Below are positions 1 through 10,454 of a stretch of 64,000 nucleotides of DNA, one piece after another (position 1 is the stretch's first letter; every line of letters begins with the position of its first letter). The notes under the pieces are model-generated. The model had not been told where the DNA came from and made no database searches. It saw nothing but the letters and a program-made list of their open reading frames with translations. Position numbers and translations under genes: made by a program. This DNA is from Chlorokybus atmophyticus (taxonomy: Eukaryota; Streptophyta; Chlorokybophyceae; Chlorokybales; Chlorokybaceae): contig RHPI01002955.1 of NCBI GenBank assembly GCA_009103225.1, positions 92,486 to 156,485 of the forward strand. Reading direction: 5' to 3'.

Positions 1-686
1 GGAAGCTTGAGTTGGGCGCTCAAGCTGCTGCACTTGTTAAAATGTCGCTGAACATTGTAACACAATTGAAAATAGAAAACAAGAAGCTCACTAAGGAGTA
101 CCACCCACAGTCGTAGGTGGTGGATCGAGTAGAAGAGCCGTTCTCACATAAGAACATGGTAACTCATATAACCAACAACTTGATGTTAAAATTGACAATC
201 GTGGCTGTACCTTCCACGTACGCATCGTGTTTATGGAGCAAGTATGTTATAATGACATGGCATGCGCATTATTGCAAACCTCGTGCTTGAGATACCAATT
301 ATGGTTGCACGCACAATCAACGCCTGCAGCCAAAGTCTCATAGCAGTTGCCGTCTGGAGACACCGCAATGCGCATTGTCGAGACCCTTGGGGTAGGTTGC
401 AAGAGATGGCAATTGGTTTTTAAGTGGCATCAAAGAGCCCTTCACACCTGTAAGAGGGATCCCGCATTGCTGACTTTCAAAACGGCAAGCTGTGCGATGA
501 ATTGCTGCATCTTCATTGGCTTTACCCACATGACTGGAAGCATGCACTGCGCCTTGATGCGATGTATCTTGAGGCGCTGCCACCTTCAACATATAAGGCG
601 CTTGCAACAAGCTGACAGCACTTTTTGCGTCGTGTAACAAGAATCAATATATGTGGCTATTCACCGGATAACCACCTGCAAAACTA
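1..686 (-). other. Probable 5' internal region of a second, tandem gypsy copy
   Basis: This stretch follows, in minus orientation, the LTR at 702-1354 and its primer-binding site, so it should be the 5' leader and start of gag of an element running off the left edge. An open frame on the minus strand (640-338) gives about 100 residues without a recognisable domain. A short open stretch on the plus strand (3-116) looks like a coding fragment but is unidentified. No intact gene is visible. The assignment rests only on position relative to the LTR and PBS. Confidence 0.35.
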
Positions 687-698
687 GCTCCGATACCA
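687..698 (-). promoter_or_regulatory. Retrotransposon primer-binding site, initiator Met tRNA type
   Basis: The minus strand reads TGGTATCGGAGC. This differs by one base from the TGGTATCAGAGC that pairs with the 3' end of initiator Met tRNA in many plant retroelements. It lies three bases inside the LTR end at 702, the expected place for priming minus-strand DNA synthesis. The host tRNA sequence is not in the window, so the one-base difference may be real pairing or decay. Confidence 0.7.
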
Positions 699-701
699 AA
701 A

Positions 702-1354
702 TGTAACGATGCTCGTGCTGATTGAACACCTCACCAGAGCTACCAGCCTGATGAACGAGCTAGGATGCAACTGGGCACACTAATGGCGCTATCACACGTG
801 CACCTACTCGCAATCAATCAACAACAGTATTCGCACCGTGGGGTTGAACACCTTGAGGGCAATGTAGGCGCCTCAAAGCTTGTGGGGGCAGTCTGGTCCG
901 TGCAAGAGCTGTAGCAAAAGCAAACCCACGCGCACACTTGCGCCATGGATGCAAACTACACAAGCACGCACACACCGTCCACAACAAGGGCAAATAACTT
1001 AATTTCCGCTTGGTCCAACCTCCCTTACTAGCAGTATACTAGCTACTTATATACCTAAGAGGCTATGCTAACATTGTAGAAGTCAACTATGTTTACTACA
1101 CCGCCAACACATGCCTAGAACATGTGTATTAGCTGTTTAAAACTGCGTCGGCGTATAGAAACTGTCAACGGTGGTCAAATGTCAGCGCATAATGCTTACG
1201 TGACCTTTTTAACGCGCGCCCTTGATGTAGGAATAACCCGGGGACTCGGAACTTAATATAAGCATAACGCGTCAGGCCTGTTAAACAGGGCTGTTTTGGG
1301 GTAAAAGGGCTAGAATTTTAGCTTAAAAGCAAGTGTAATACCAACTTTGTTACA
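702..1354 (-). repeat. Gypsy LTR, family G1 (left copy)
   Basis: The sequence matches, in reverse complement, the LTR at 6880-7524 over its full length. On the minus strand it starts TGTAAC and ends GTTACA, the usual TG..CA ends with a short terminal inverted repeat. A polypurine tract sits immediately before it (1355-1368) and a primer-binding site immediately after it (687-698). It is therefore flanked by internal sequence on both sides, as in a tandem element rather than a simple 3' end. It contains a TATATAAG-like promoter motif. Confidence 0.85.
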
Positions 1355-1368
1355 ACTCCTCCCCGCTC
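1355..1368 (-). other. Polypurine tract of gypsy element G1
   Basis: The minus strand reads GAGCGGGGAGGAGT directly upstream of the LTR start TGTAACA. This is the standard position of the plus-strand primer of LTR retrotransposons. The same purine run precedes the LTR at 6880. Confidence 0.75.
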
Positions 1369-1392
1369 ACAGAAGCTTCATCCTCGAAGCTG

Positions 1393-1545
1393 CACCACGG
1401 CGTGCATGATATCCCTCGAGGATGGCAGGAGCATTTGTTAAATGCTACGCGGGTTTCCAAGTCGACTCGTACACAGGGTAGCCAACCTACTTAACCAAAT
1501 ACTGTTGCACGCCCTTTCGCACGGCATCATCCACAATGTCCTCCA
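1393..1545 (-). pseudogene. Chromodomain remnant at the end of gypsy pol
   Basis: Reading minus from about 1540, the frame gives EVEDIVDDAVRKGVQQYLVK, a stop, VGYPVYESTWKPA, a stop, then HLTNAPAILEGYHA. This is the layout of the C-terminal chromodomain of chromovirus integrases: the YLVKW core, the ESTWEP-like turn and the final helix. The first stop is TAG at the conserved Trp, a G-to-A change. The domain directly abuts the RT fragment, so RNase H and integrase have been deleted. Chromodomains of this group are known to steer integration to histone marks. Here it is dead. Confidence 0.7.
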
Positions 1546-2836
1546 CCTCGAACTTGATGATAAGAACCAGCCAAGTCAATCTTGTTGAAGAATGCAGATC
1601 CAGACAATTGCTCTAACGATTCATAAATACGTGGCAGAGGGAATCTGTTCTTTTTGATGATGCGGTTCAAGCCACGATAGTCAATGCACATTCGCAGCTT
1701 GCCATCTTTCTTCCTTGTAAACAGGATCGGTGCTTCGTAAGGTGACTTTGGAGGTCGTATTAAACCTCTGTGCAACAAGTCCTGCACTTGGCGTTCTGCT
1801 TCTGCCACCTCAGTAGGGGACATCTTAAAGACAGGGCGATAAGGAGGCTTATGATCACCAGGAAGCAGCTCCACACTATGATCAACATGTCTGCTTGGAG
1901 GTAAACCACTAGGTAGACCTTCAACCAGCACATCAACAAAGTCTCGCAACAGCGTCTTCAACTCCGGAGTGCGTGAAGTCTCACCACTTGTCTCCTTTGC
2001 AACACCATCATACTTGCGTTCCTTAATGACATACAGCAAGCCTTCCGTTGCATTGCTGCACACTTGCCTCATAAAGTTCGCATGGGAGAGGGCACAAAGC
2101 AACGACCCGTCATCATGATCGGGACGAGAGCGCCTAAGTCTCAAACGCTTGCCTTCAACTTTGTGAGCTCCATTGGTCAAGGATTCACAACGAGATGACA
2201 GCATGATAGTCTCTGGCCGATCCCTCTCCGGAGCATCAGCAACAGCAGAGACAACAGCAGTGGAGTCATTGACAACATGCGGTGTAGCAGACCGTACATA
2301 CCCGCACGGTAGATGCGTGCATTGCTGAACAACCGTCGAGCATGGGCATGTAACAGATAAAGCGTATCGACCAGTTGTGTCAACTCCCACAGCTGAAATG
2401 ATGGCAGATGAAGAAGGTGCCACAGGGACACACAACGTCTTCAATCTCCAGTCAACAGAAGGGTTTCGCAGCTCGAGCCAAGGCATGCCAAGAATGCCAA
2501 CATACTTGCCACGCAGCAACGTGCAAGTGAACTGCAGAAAATCACCTATAGTTGGAGTAAGCTCGACCATTACCCGGTTGCTCAACTCCGACATAGCACA
2601 ACGCCCATCAGGGAACATAATTGTGCCACCAGTAATGCCAGACAATAAGGAATGTCTCCGAGCAAACTCGATGTCGAGGAAGTTGTGCGTCGCGCACAAT
2701 CGACGAGAAAATGACCATTGTGACCTCCGACTTGGGCTTCGAGGATCATTAATCCCGCATGGGCATGCGTGTGCAACTCAACTCTATCGCAAGCAGATGC
2801 AGTATACAACTCAGCTGTCCGCACCTGAGGCTGCAT
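1546..2836 (-). pseudogene. Gypsy pol fragment: protease and N-terminal reverse transcriptase
   Basis: The open frame 2699-1527 carries a retropepsin-like region and then RT. The protease core reads VDC in one frame and ATHNFLDIEF in the next, so one base is lost near 2705. The RT part shows the conserved PYRPVFKMSPTE entry, IRPPKSPYEAPILF, KKDGKLRMCIDYRGLN, KNRFPLPRI and FFNKIDLAGSYHQVR. It breaks off before the YxDD catalytic box and joins the chromodomain, so at least 2.5 kb of pol is missing. The element cannot transpose on its own. Its gag lies upstream and its LTR at 702-1354. Confidence 0.85.
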
Positions 2837-2909
2837 CCTAGTCTCAGCAGTAGCCCCAATGTCTACTGAGACTGACCGTTTTCCTGCTGCTTGATACTGC
2901 TTGTCGCAT

Positions 2910-3391
2910 TCAGATGCTTGGGCTTGAAGGGGAGTACTCCGTCAGGTCGACGAGACTCTTTGCAAGCAGTAAATTTGTGGAACTTGTCTCCACAATTTCA
3001 GCAAAGAAAACCACGCGAATGGGTGCCTTTAGCAGCACGCTGAAAGGTTGCAGCAAGAGAAGGAACATCGCCTTTTTCCTCTCTATCAGCGTCACTACTA
3101 GCAGCAGCAGCATACGACTTCACCTCGTAGCGTGATGGTTGACCAGGCCGCAATTGAGAAGCAGGTCGGGACTGAGAGAAAGATTGTTAAAAGAGCATCC
3201 GCACGTTCCGCTCGCTTGATAGCATCTTGCAGAGTGGCCGGATCAAACTTCTCAACTTCCAGGCGAATGTGTGGCTTTAGCCCACGAACAAACTGGTCCA
3301 AGCGCTCCTCATCAATCACACTGTGTGACACCATGTGTAACGGATTGTTCTTTTGTGTACAACATTTGCGAGATGCCGTCGTTGAAATCAT
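2910..3391 (-). pseudogene. Gypsy gag fragment with zinc knuckle
   Basis: Minus-strand frame 3391-3098 contains a Retrotrans_gag-like stretch, including DEERLDQFVRGLKPHIRLEV followed by an Ala-rich helix ending RAERADALL. Further on (about 3013-2960) is a CCHC knuckle of the form C-x2-C-GDKF-H-KFTA-C, with a TGA in place of the expected Trp after its first Cys. Frames change between the two parts. It sits directly upstream of the protease at 2836, so it belongs to the same G1 chromovirus copy. Its 5' LTR is not visible; unrelated sequence starts near 3400-3500. Confidence 0.75.
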
Positions 3392-3519
3392 AAATGGCCA
3401 CTGGGTAGAGAGCCACGTTTATCCCAGGGAGGACACTATTTGTAACGTCATGTGTTAGGTGCTGTGAATGCTTTATGACCTTACTGCACCGTGACACTGA
3501 CCAACCTGGCCGTGACAGG

Positions 3520-4654
3520 TAGTTGGCTTCGACCATGACGACGAGGCCGATGCGACCAAGTTCTATGAGGTGTACTGGACGCCCAAGGAGTGCCCCTTCC
3601 ACTGGAGTGTTGCCTTAAAGAAAGCTACGCAGGTCCGGTTTGTGAACGTCACCAAGATCGAGCATGTCTTTGAGAAGGAGTACAAGTGGACACTGCTTAC
3701 CAGCAACAAGTGCAAGTGAGTTGGTTCCCTCACCACCATGTCTGCTATGCAACACTGCCTTCGTACTCAGCCTCCATACACACGTACGCATCTCGCCTAT
3801 TGTAATCGATTCAATTAGGCATATCGACGCCCTAATGAACCCCGAGACCTGAAAAGCCCAGATGCGCAACGCGCTCTAAAGTAAGTCACATGCACTATTC
3901 TAGCCTATTGCAGGCTCAACTTGAACTATCTACATCGTGACTCATGCCTTGTTGGTAAAACTCTTGCAGACAAGTCATGGCGGAAATTTGAGGTGACCGA
4001 CAGTGCAGACCCGGAGCGGAGGAGATACATCCATGAATGGGGCAATCCCGTAATCTGGCGAATGATCGTGCAATGCTGGTCTTACGCCGTCACTACACCT
4101 GGTCGCCGGCAGCTGACAGTCAACCACCTCGCAACCCCTTTTGCTTACGGTGAGCACTCTAACCTCAATCGCTAACAATTCAGGAATGCTGTAGCCCCAA
4201 ACTACAGGCTTGCAGACGCGCTGCAGTCAATAGTGGCTTTCAATGCAATTAAGACATGCCTGTAAACTACGCAGGTAGAGCGCATCCTAAAGGGCAAAAA
4301 TGGAGACCCTCTTTTAGCTGCCAGCATCGACACACATGAAGAGTACCTCAGCAAAATCAACACCATGATCATGTCAATGAAGTGGGAGATGAGGCAACGG
4401 TACGCAGCCCTCCAGCCATTCACCCTTATGAAATGCCGCACTGCAATTTGTGTCGATACCTGAAAGATCCCAATCGGCGCCGGTCGCAAGAGACGGCAGC
4501 TCGAGACCCGCTCGCTGAGGCAGAAGCGGCATTTAACTGGCTTGCGCAACCGTTTGAGGAGGAAGAGCAAGCTCCGGCATCTCTTCCACAGGCCCCAGCG
4601 CGTGGTGCTTTGTTCCATGATGACGAGCAAAGCGATAATGGAGAGGAGCTGTAG
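3520..4654 (+). pseudogene. Fragment of an unidentified intron-containing gene
   Basis: Three or four open blocks on the plus strand are separated by plausible GT-AG introns. Block one (about 3520-3715) ends at AA/GTGAGT. Block two starts after TTGCAG near 3970 and ends at TACG/GTGAGC near 4151. Block three starts after ATTCAG near 4183. A fourth starts after ACGCAG near 4277 and contains THEEYLSKINTMIMSMKWEM. A further open stretch ending at 4654 is Glu-rich (EEEEQAP) and contains C-x2-C pairs, but is in another frame. I recognise no family. The clean splice signals suggest a host gene or DNA-transposon gene, now truncated. Exon limits are inferred. Confidence 0.35.
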
Positions 4655-5012
4655 CGCAATTGATGGTCCGTTTAGCTGGTAGTGTGCACAGCTGCAAGGC
4701 TCTTGTGACTTAGTGTTGTGCATCTTAAACCAGCTCAGTCAACCGTCATCATGCATGTTAATACTTGCATCCTTATGATATACAACAGAACTGCAGGCAT
4801 TGGAGTCACATAATGGAACTACAAGCCTTGGCAAGTGACTGAGAGACACTGTACACATTTCATGTACCTGTACATAGCACATGCACAAAACGATGCTGGC
4901 AGTCAGTGACAGTCGCGTGTAGTCATGCTATGCAAATACATATAACGACAGTTAGGCATTAGTCACCTTCAGTTGCTTAACGAATGCCTTACTTTATCGA
5001 TAATCACCTAGT
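4655..5012. other. No gene seen; simple non-coding sequence
   Basis: There is no open frame of note in either strand and no LTR or repeat end that I can match elsewhere in the window. The stretch links the unknown gene fragment to a small tandem repeat. Confidence 0.5.
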
Positions 5013-5220
5013 TGGTGCTTGCAAATTAGGCTCAGTCGCCTGCGCTGGACTACTGTGTAACCTGCAGGTGCCTGTCACATAGGCTGAGTCACCTAAGTAA
5101 GACTAATGTGTAACTTGCAAGTGCCTGCTAAATAGGTGTAGTCACCAGTTAATGCCTGATAAGTAACTAACAGGTGCATGTTAATTAGGTAAAGTCACAT
5201 GTGAAAGACTTAATTGTAGC
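5013..5220 (+). repeat. Degenerate tandem repeat, about 53-56 bp unit, four copies
   Basis: Four successive units share the pattern GTGCxTGxxAxxTAGGxxxAGTCACC followed by a run ending TGTAACxTGCA. Unit starts fall near 5013, 5069, 5122 and 5175. The units have diverged from each other by roughly a quarter, so the array is old. It is not part of a recognisable coding region. Confidence 0.55.
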
Positions 5221-5369
5221 GGAAAGGGCTTGATAGTAACGGAAGTTGTACTCAGGTCCCTGTACTGAGATTACAAGTGAACTGAGTCACGACAGTCTAA
5301 ATTAGTATCTTTAGGTGCACGGCTGTTGCCAATAGTTAGTCGGCCGGCAGGAGAAACATTTTGCGACAG

Positions 5370-6700
5370 AGGTAATTAAATGGGGTGACGGTGGTGGCGA
5401 GGAGGATGAGAACGACGAGGACCCGCCCTTCATCGCTTACAAGCGTATGGAGAGAGAGGCAAGCCCGCTCTCCAACGCTTCCACCCCATCCATGACACCA
5501 CGGAGGCCATGGCGCGGAAGATAGAGGAGTTGAAAGCGAAGAACATGCGCATCACGCGTTGTGAAAGCTCTCGCCATCCCTCATGAGCCCGTCACCACCA
5601 AGCCCACCCACCCGCTACTTGTGAGCATCCTTCGCCGCGAGACCGACTCCAACACCCCTAATGCTCGGGTGGAGGTAATGTGCAATCGCTTTAGCGAGCC
5701 CGCGATCCCTTGAAAGGAGAATACGAAGAAGCGGGCTCGGCAACATGTGGATGTGGCGGCTTACCTTGGCGCGGCGGCGAGCTCCTTCGCCCGTTTGCCC
5801 GCTCATTTTGGCAACGATCCCAAATTCGCCATTGGCCGCAAGGAGAACATGCGAGTTGGGCTCATTGTTTGTAGAGTCATATGCACAAGCATCATTGGAA
5901 CACCATCATGTGGGTTCGGACTTGGTCCATGCCCAGTTGCACATGCGTGCGTTGTGGGCCTCATGAAAGCGCTACCCCGTTGTCTACATAGATGCATCAG
6001 ATGCATTTATTCTGCATCCCTCCTCCCCCCGTATCCGGTGGGGGGGAAGGGCCAACACCCTTGCATGCTTACCCCTGTATTTACAATATGGCTACTTCAC
6101 ATCAAGGCAACAAGCACAACAAGGCACACGTAGTTGCATTTACATCGTCATGTGCATGTGGTGGGTAAGGTTGAGAGTGGAAGGTGGGGCGCTTGGCGCT
6201 AGACCCTATGGCTTTGAGCCCGTGTACCTATGCAACCAGTGTTGCTTACATGTGCTTGTGCACAGCGATGGAAGAGGTGTTAAAGCAGTTCCACTACTTG
6301 AAAGTAGCCAACAAGCACAGTTAGAAGGTGGTGGAGGAGCTTGAGGGACACCCACTAACCGCGGATGATGCCGGGGCAAAGCGCCTTACAAAAGGCAGTC
6401 AAGGAGGCGGCTGCAGCGCAGCGCAACCCAAAGGCAAAGCCTGCCTGCACTAGTAACAAGGGGCGGGGTAAGCCCCCNNNNNNNNNNCCCCCCCCCCCCC
6501 CCCCCCCCCCCCCCGCTACTCCGGGTCCTACGCATCTGGTGCGGGGCGCATCAGCTACAGGACCGCTCCCATGTAATCCCTGGCAGCTTCGACTGGAGGC
6601 CAGCGTGACGCCTGCTCCTATTTAAAATGTGGGGAGCCCGAGCACTTGCGTGCCTGTTGTTCTAAGCCCTCCACTGGACGTGGGGGTCGGTAGAGCAGCG
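5370..6700 (+). pseudogene. Decayed gypsy gag with zinc-knuckle remnant
   Basis: Discontinuous open segments on the plus strand include an acidic GGGEEDENDED stretch, a block near 5740-5870 (HFGNDPKFAIGRKENMR) and a Lys/Ala/Pro-rich tail at 6365-6620. Near 6625-6690 is CGEPEHLRACC, a worn CCHC knuckle ending in an Arg/Gly-rich tail and a stop. The order (gag core, basic tail, knuckle), then the polypurine tract and LTR at 6880, fits a retrotransposon gag. No RT or integrase follows, so this was a gag-only or internally deleted element. A poly-C assembly gap lies inside it. Confidence 0.5.
6473..6514. other. Poly-C run with ten-base assembly gap
   Basis: Five C, ten N (6478-6487), then 27 C. 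The true length is unknown. The run falls in the decayed gag, where it would encode a poly-Pro tract, so the frame across it cannot be trusted. Confidence 0.95.
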
Positions 6701-6865
6701 TTGTGGTTGTTGTGACAGCTTAGATGTACACTTGCACTCGTTGATGCTATAGCCCCGTGGGGCACCTTTTTATGTTTGCAACTGCTTTAGTGAAAGAAAG
6801 TAAGGGCTTTGGGCATGAAAGTGGTGGATTTTTGCGTGGTGCAGCTTCGAGGACGAAGCTTCTGT

Positions 6866-6879
6866 GAGCGGGGAGGAGT
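6866..6879 (+). other. Polypurine tract of the right G1 element
   Basis: GAGCGGGGAGGAGT lies directly before the LTR start TGTAACA at 6880 and is identical to the tract before the left LTR. Confidence 0.75.
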
Positions 6880-7524
6880 TGTAACAAAGTTGGTATTACA
6901 CTTGCTTTTCAGCTAAATTTCTAGCCCTTTTACCCCAAAACAGCCCTGCTTAACAGGCCTGACGCGTTATGCTGACTTAAAGTCCCGAGTCGCCGGGTTA
7001 TTCCTACATCGAGGGCGCGCGTTAAAAAGGTCATGTAAGCGTTATGCGCTGACATTTGACCACCGTTGACAGTTTCTATACGCCGACGCAGTTTTAAACA
7101 GCTAATACACATGTTCTAGGCATGTGTTGGCGGTGTAGTCAACATAGTTGACTTCTACAATGTTAGTATAGCCTTAGGTATATAAGTAGCTAGTATACTG
7201 CTAGTAAGGGAGGTTGGACCAAGCGAGAATTAAGTTATTTGCCCTTGTTGTGGACAGTGTGTGCGTGCTTGTGTAGTTTGCATCCACGGTGCGAGTGTGC
7301 GCGCGGGTTTGCTACAGCTCTTGCACGAACTTGACTGCCCCCACAAGCTTTGAGGCGCCTACATTGCCCTCAAGGTGTTCAACCCCACGGTGCGAATACT
7401 GTTGTTGATTGATTGCGAGTAGGTGCACGTGTGATAGCGCCATTAGTGTGCTCAATTGCATCATAGCTCGTTCATCAGGCTGGTAGCTCTGGTGAGGTGT
7501 TCAATCAGCACGAGCATCGTTACC
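6880..7524 (+). repeat. Gypsy LTR, family G1 (right copy)
   Basis: This is the plus-strand counterpart of the LTR at 702-1354, with the same start (TGTAACA) and an end at GTTACC, where the last base of the usual CA has changed. A worn primer-binding-site sequence (TGCGTATCGGAG) follows at about 7527, so this LTR too has a polypurine tract before it and a PBS after it. It carries the TATATAAG promoter-like motif near 7180. Confidence 0.85.
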
Positions 7525-7579
7525 TTTGCGTATCGGAGTTTTTGATTAGAAACTTGTAAAATCGCTAATTTGCTTATAA

Positions 7580-8665
7580 CTTATGTTTGGGGTCTCAGAA
7601 AACCCCCAAATGGAAGGCGGTCGTGAGCCTGTTCTGTAACTTGACATAGGCGTTCCGTCATGCCTCCTTCCACTTCCATGCTATCTCTTTTTTGAGCAAC
7701 TTGTTGAGCGGACGTTGGCGACATTAGCAAAGTCTTTGACGAAGCGTTGATAATAATTAGCGAGGCCGAGGAAAGCTCGCAACCGTATGAGACCGGTGGG
7801 AGCTGGAATGGACTCAAGAGCCTCCACCTTGGCCTGCTATGTGTACACACCGTTGGGGACGCTCACATGCCCAAGGTGGGTACCTTGCGAGTGAAATAGG
7901 TGCACTTGTTGGGGTGAACTATCATGCCGACAGCCTGCACTCACCTCGACACCTCTTTGATGTGAAACAGGTGATCCTATGCGGTCTCACCGAAGATGTC
8001 ATCGATGTAGCATCGCGCAAAGGCGCATCCCTTTTGTGCCGTGTTAATCATGCATTGAAACTTAGCCGGAGCGTTCCTCAGCCCAAAAGGCATGATCTTT
8101 TAGTGGTATAGTTGTTAGTTGCGCCAAAAGGCAGTCTTGTGCTTGTCTTCCTTAATGAGGATCCGGTTGTAGCCTTGCCGCATGTCGAGGATGCAGAATA
8201 TTGCGCATGACTTGACATCGTCGAAGAGATCCCCACGGCAGTGGGCATGGGATACCTGTCATGCTTAATCTTGATGTTGAGTGACCTGCAGTTGCCACAC
8301 ATGCGCCATTTTGTCCAACTACCGATGGGGTCCTTCTTCAAAGGCATGACAGTGGCAGCAGCGAGTTGAAATGCTAACTGCTCGATGATGCATGTACAAG
8401 TGCTTGGCAACGCTGGTCCACCTAGGCTTCGTTCAGCTTGGAGAGCTTGTACTGGCGCTGGAACACGGGCTCGTCGTCCACTAGCTAAATGTCCATTTCA
8501 TACATTCAACACTTGCCCAGTTTGTTGACGTTAAAAACGAAATGTTGTCTCCACTTACTTTGCACAGACTCCAGCTTCTCCTTGATGTCTCTTGTAGCCA
8601 GCGATTCCATTCTGTGGTGTCATGAAGTTGCCAAAGCTATGACAGGAATGTCTTCCACCGTGAAA
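7580..8665 (-). pseudogene. Decayed reverse transcriptase of a DNMT-type gypsy element
   Basis: The minus strand matches the RT of the methyltransferase-bearing gypsy at about 27.2-28.1 kb, block by block. Shared blocks include LAAATVMPLKKDPIGSW, KHDRYPMP and the finger and palm segments; the YxDD region survives as CYIDDI near 8005-8025. Several frameshifts and stops make it dead. The match starts at 8665 with a piece just upstream of RT and stops abruptly where copia LTR sequence begins. Whether this copy also had a methyltransferase cannot be seen, because that side is cut off. Confidence 0.75.
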
Positions 8666-8721
8666 TTGCAGAGAACCAGTGATGCGCCTAGTGTGTGTGC
8701 CTCTTACATACAAGTGTGCAC

Positions 8722-9100
8722 TGTTAAGAACTAGTGTGCATGTATGCGCCCTACCTCATACATGCGCTCACACTAGGGGAACAACAAATGCCTTAGCATG
8801 TCAACAACAAAGAGAAGTATGTTCCTAATGCAATTCCACCTGTATACGCCACATACAGTGACTTATATACCAAGCTAGTCAACACTAGTCAAAGTCAACT
8901 CTGGTCAACACTAGTCAATGATCAAAGTCAACCCTAGTCGATGATCAAAGTCAAAGTTGACCGTAACTCTCGTAACTCCCGTAACTCCTGTTGACTGTAA
9001 CTCCCATTGCGTAACCGCACATGGTCCAAGTAACATCAACAAGCTGACTGTACTATAAGCATGCTATACTAGCAAATCCTCATCTGCTTAACCTTCAACA
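8722..9100 (-). repeat. Copia LTR A: 3' LTR of a gag-only element
   Basis: The minus strand begins TGTTGAAGG at 9100 and ends TTCTTAACA at 8722. A purine tract lies just upstream at 9101-9110 (TGCGTGGGAG). Much of the LTR matches LTR B at 10455. It contains clustered GTCAA/TTGAC units and repeats of CGTAACTCC. With LTR B it brackets a copia gag, defining a short element of about 2 kb. About 50 bp on its outer side (8668-8720) are a scrap of another copia LTR type. Confidence 0.8.
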
Positions 9101-9589
9101 CTCCCACGCAGGCAGCTTGTTGTCCGCATCGACACATCAGCATGCACAAGCTCCCACGCCTTCATTGCCTTCAAGTTGACTTGAAACTTCTCGCTCCAAT
9201 ACGTGACGCTAGCACCTCGAGCTGCTCGCTCCCAATGCTTGTCACCCTGCAAACTGCTCGCTTGCATATAGGATACCTTGAGCACTATACCATGCTCGCA
9301 GAGTGTAACCTCCACGCTTCTCGCGCTCAGCTACTCCTCTCATATCCATGTTCAAGCATCACGCTCAAATACCATGCTGTTGAGTAGACAGCAACCACGC
9401 GCTCTTGGCACGCCCCGCAAGTACTTCACGCACCGCAACACTCCAAGCTGAAATACACCAGCTCCCACGTATGAAGGACGCCTCCTCCACCAAGTACTGC
9501 TCGCACTCGGCACCAAGCTAGATCCTCCCAGTTTCATTCCAAGGAGATTGCCACCATCTCCTCCTCCTTCTCCAACCTACATCATAGCC
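9101..9589 (-). other. Non-coding 3' internal region of the gag-only copia element
   Basis: This lies between the gag stop and the 3' LTR. It holds two short open frames (9537-9352 and 9315-9088, minus) that resemble no RT, integrase or protease. It ends in the polypurine tract TGCGTGGGAG. Confidence 0.5.
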
Positions 9590-10321
9590 CTAGAGTGCAA
9601 TTCTCTCACCCTTCTTGCTATTGGTGCTCCCGTTGGTGGACGTCTTCATTTGGGGACATTGATACTTGAAGTGACCACGCTCGCCGCAACGCCAACACTC
9701 CTTGCCGCTACCATGAGCGCCTTTCTTTGCCATAAAAGCCGTAGCTGCATCTGGTCTTTCTCCCCAACCTTCCTGCTGCAAGCGCTGCTCTTCTTGAAGA
9801 AGCCGTGGTATTACGCCATCAAGTGTCAACTCCTCCGTTGCAGACTCCATAATGGTCACCACCACCCTGTACTCCTTTGGCAACCCTGAAAGCACAGCCC
9901 ACACAACTTCTTGCTCTTTCAGCTCGTGCCCTACACCCAGCAAGTCCTTCCACAACGCCTTTGCACGCGCCACAAACGTGGTTATCGACTCTCCACTCTC
10001 CTTCCGCAATGCGTTCAGCTCTTGCCTCAACTGCAACCTCCTCGCCATGTTGCAAGCTTTGAAGTGGCTCTCAAGCTTTGCCCAAAACTCCTTTACACCT
10101 TTGCACGCTCTCACCATCATTATGTGATGCTCAGCAACGTGCAAACCCAGCAATGCCAAAGCTTTCTTCCCTTCTTTCTCTCAGGTTGCCTCTTTTCCCG
10201 AAGGCACATCCTCCGCGGGGTCCACATACTTCCACATGTCCTTGTGTACCAGCAACAGCTCCATCTTTATGCTCCAGGTGCTGTAGTTGTCCACGTCCAG
10301 CGGCTCGATTGTGATCTTCAT
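9590..10321 (-). pseudogene. Copia gag (UBN2-like) with CCHC zinc knuckle
   Basis: From an ATG at 10321 the minus strand reads MKITIEPLDVDNYSTWSIKM, the typical start of copia gag. One in-frame TGA (near 10190) interrupts it, then the frame is open to 9590. The later part has the conserved RLQLRQELNALRKESGESIT, the VGHELKEQEVVWAVLSGLP block and VVTIMES, then the zinc knuckle CWRCGERGHFKYQC, C-x2-C-x4-H-x4-C. Gag packages element RNA into particles. About 240 residues is usual for copia gag alone. There is no pol before the 3' LTR, so the element could only move with proteins from another copy, such as the one at 12-15.9 kb. Confidence 0.85.
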
Positions 10322-10441
10322 GTTGTCCATGCTTCCTTGGCGTTGGTTGCCCTTCTGCTACACAAAGAGCCCGCAACATACTCCCCTTAAGCAACCACAA
10401 CTTCCTACACGACCACAACACACTTACACTCTAAGCATGTG

Positions 10442-10454
10442 TGGGCCCATAACC
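10442..10454 (-). promoter_or_regulatory. Copia primer-binding site matching the initiator tRNA anticodon loop
   Basis: The minus strand reads GGTTATGGGCCCA directly after the LTR end. This is the complement of the conserved anticodon stem-loop of eukaryotic initiator Met tRNA (UGGGCCCAUAACC), not of its 3' end. Drosophila copia is known to prime from an internally cut initiator tRNA in this way. The 13-base match and its exact position make the call strong. Confidence 0.85.

Noticed and set aside
9548-10390. Plus-strand open frames across the copia gag
   Set aside because: They are the antisense of the minus-strand gag, whose motifs (zinc knuckle, NALRKESGES) are unmistakable.
10442-10454. 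A tRNA gene fragment (initiator Met anticodon arm)
   Set aside because: Only 13 bases match, with no acceptor or T arm; the position beside an LTR identifies it as a primer-binding site.
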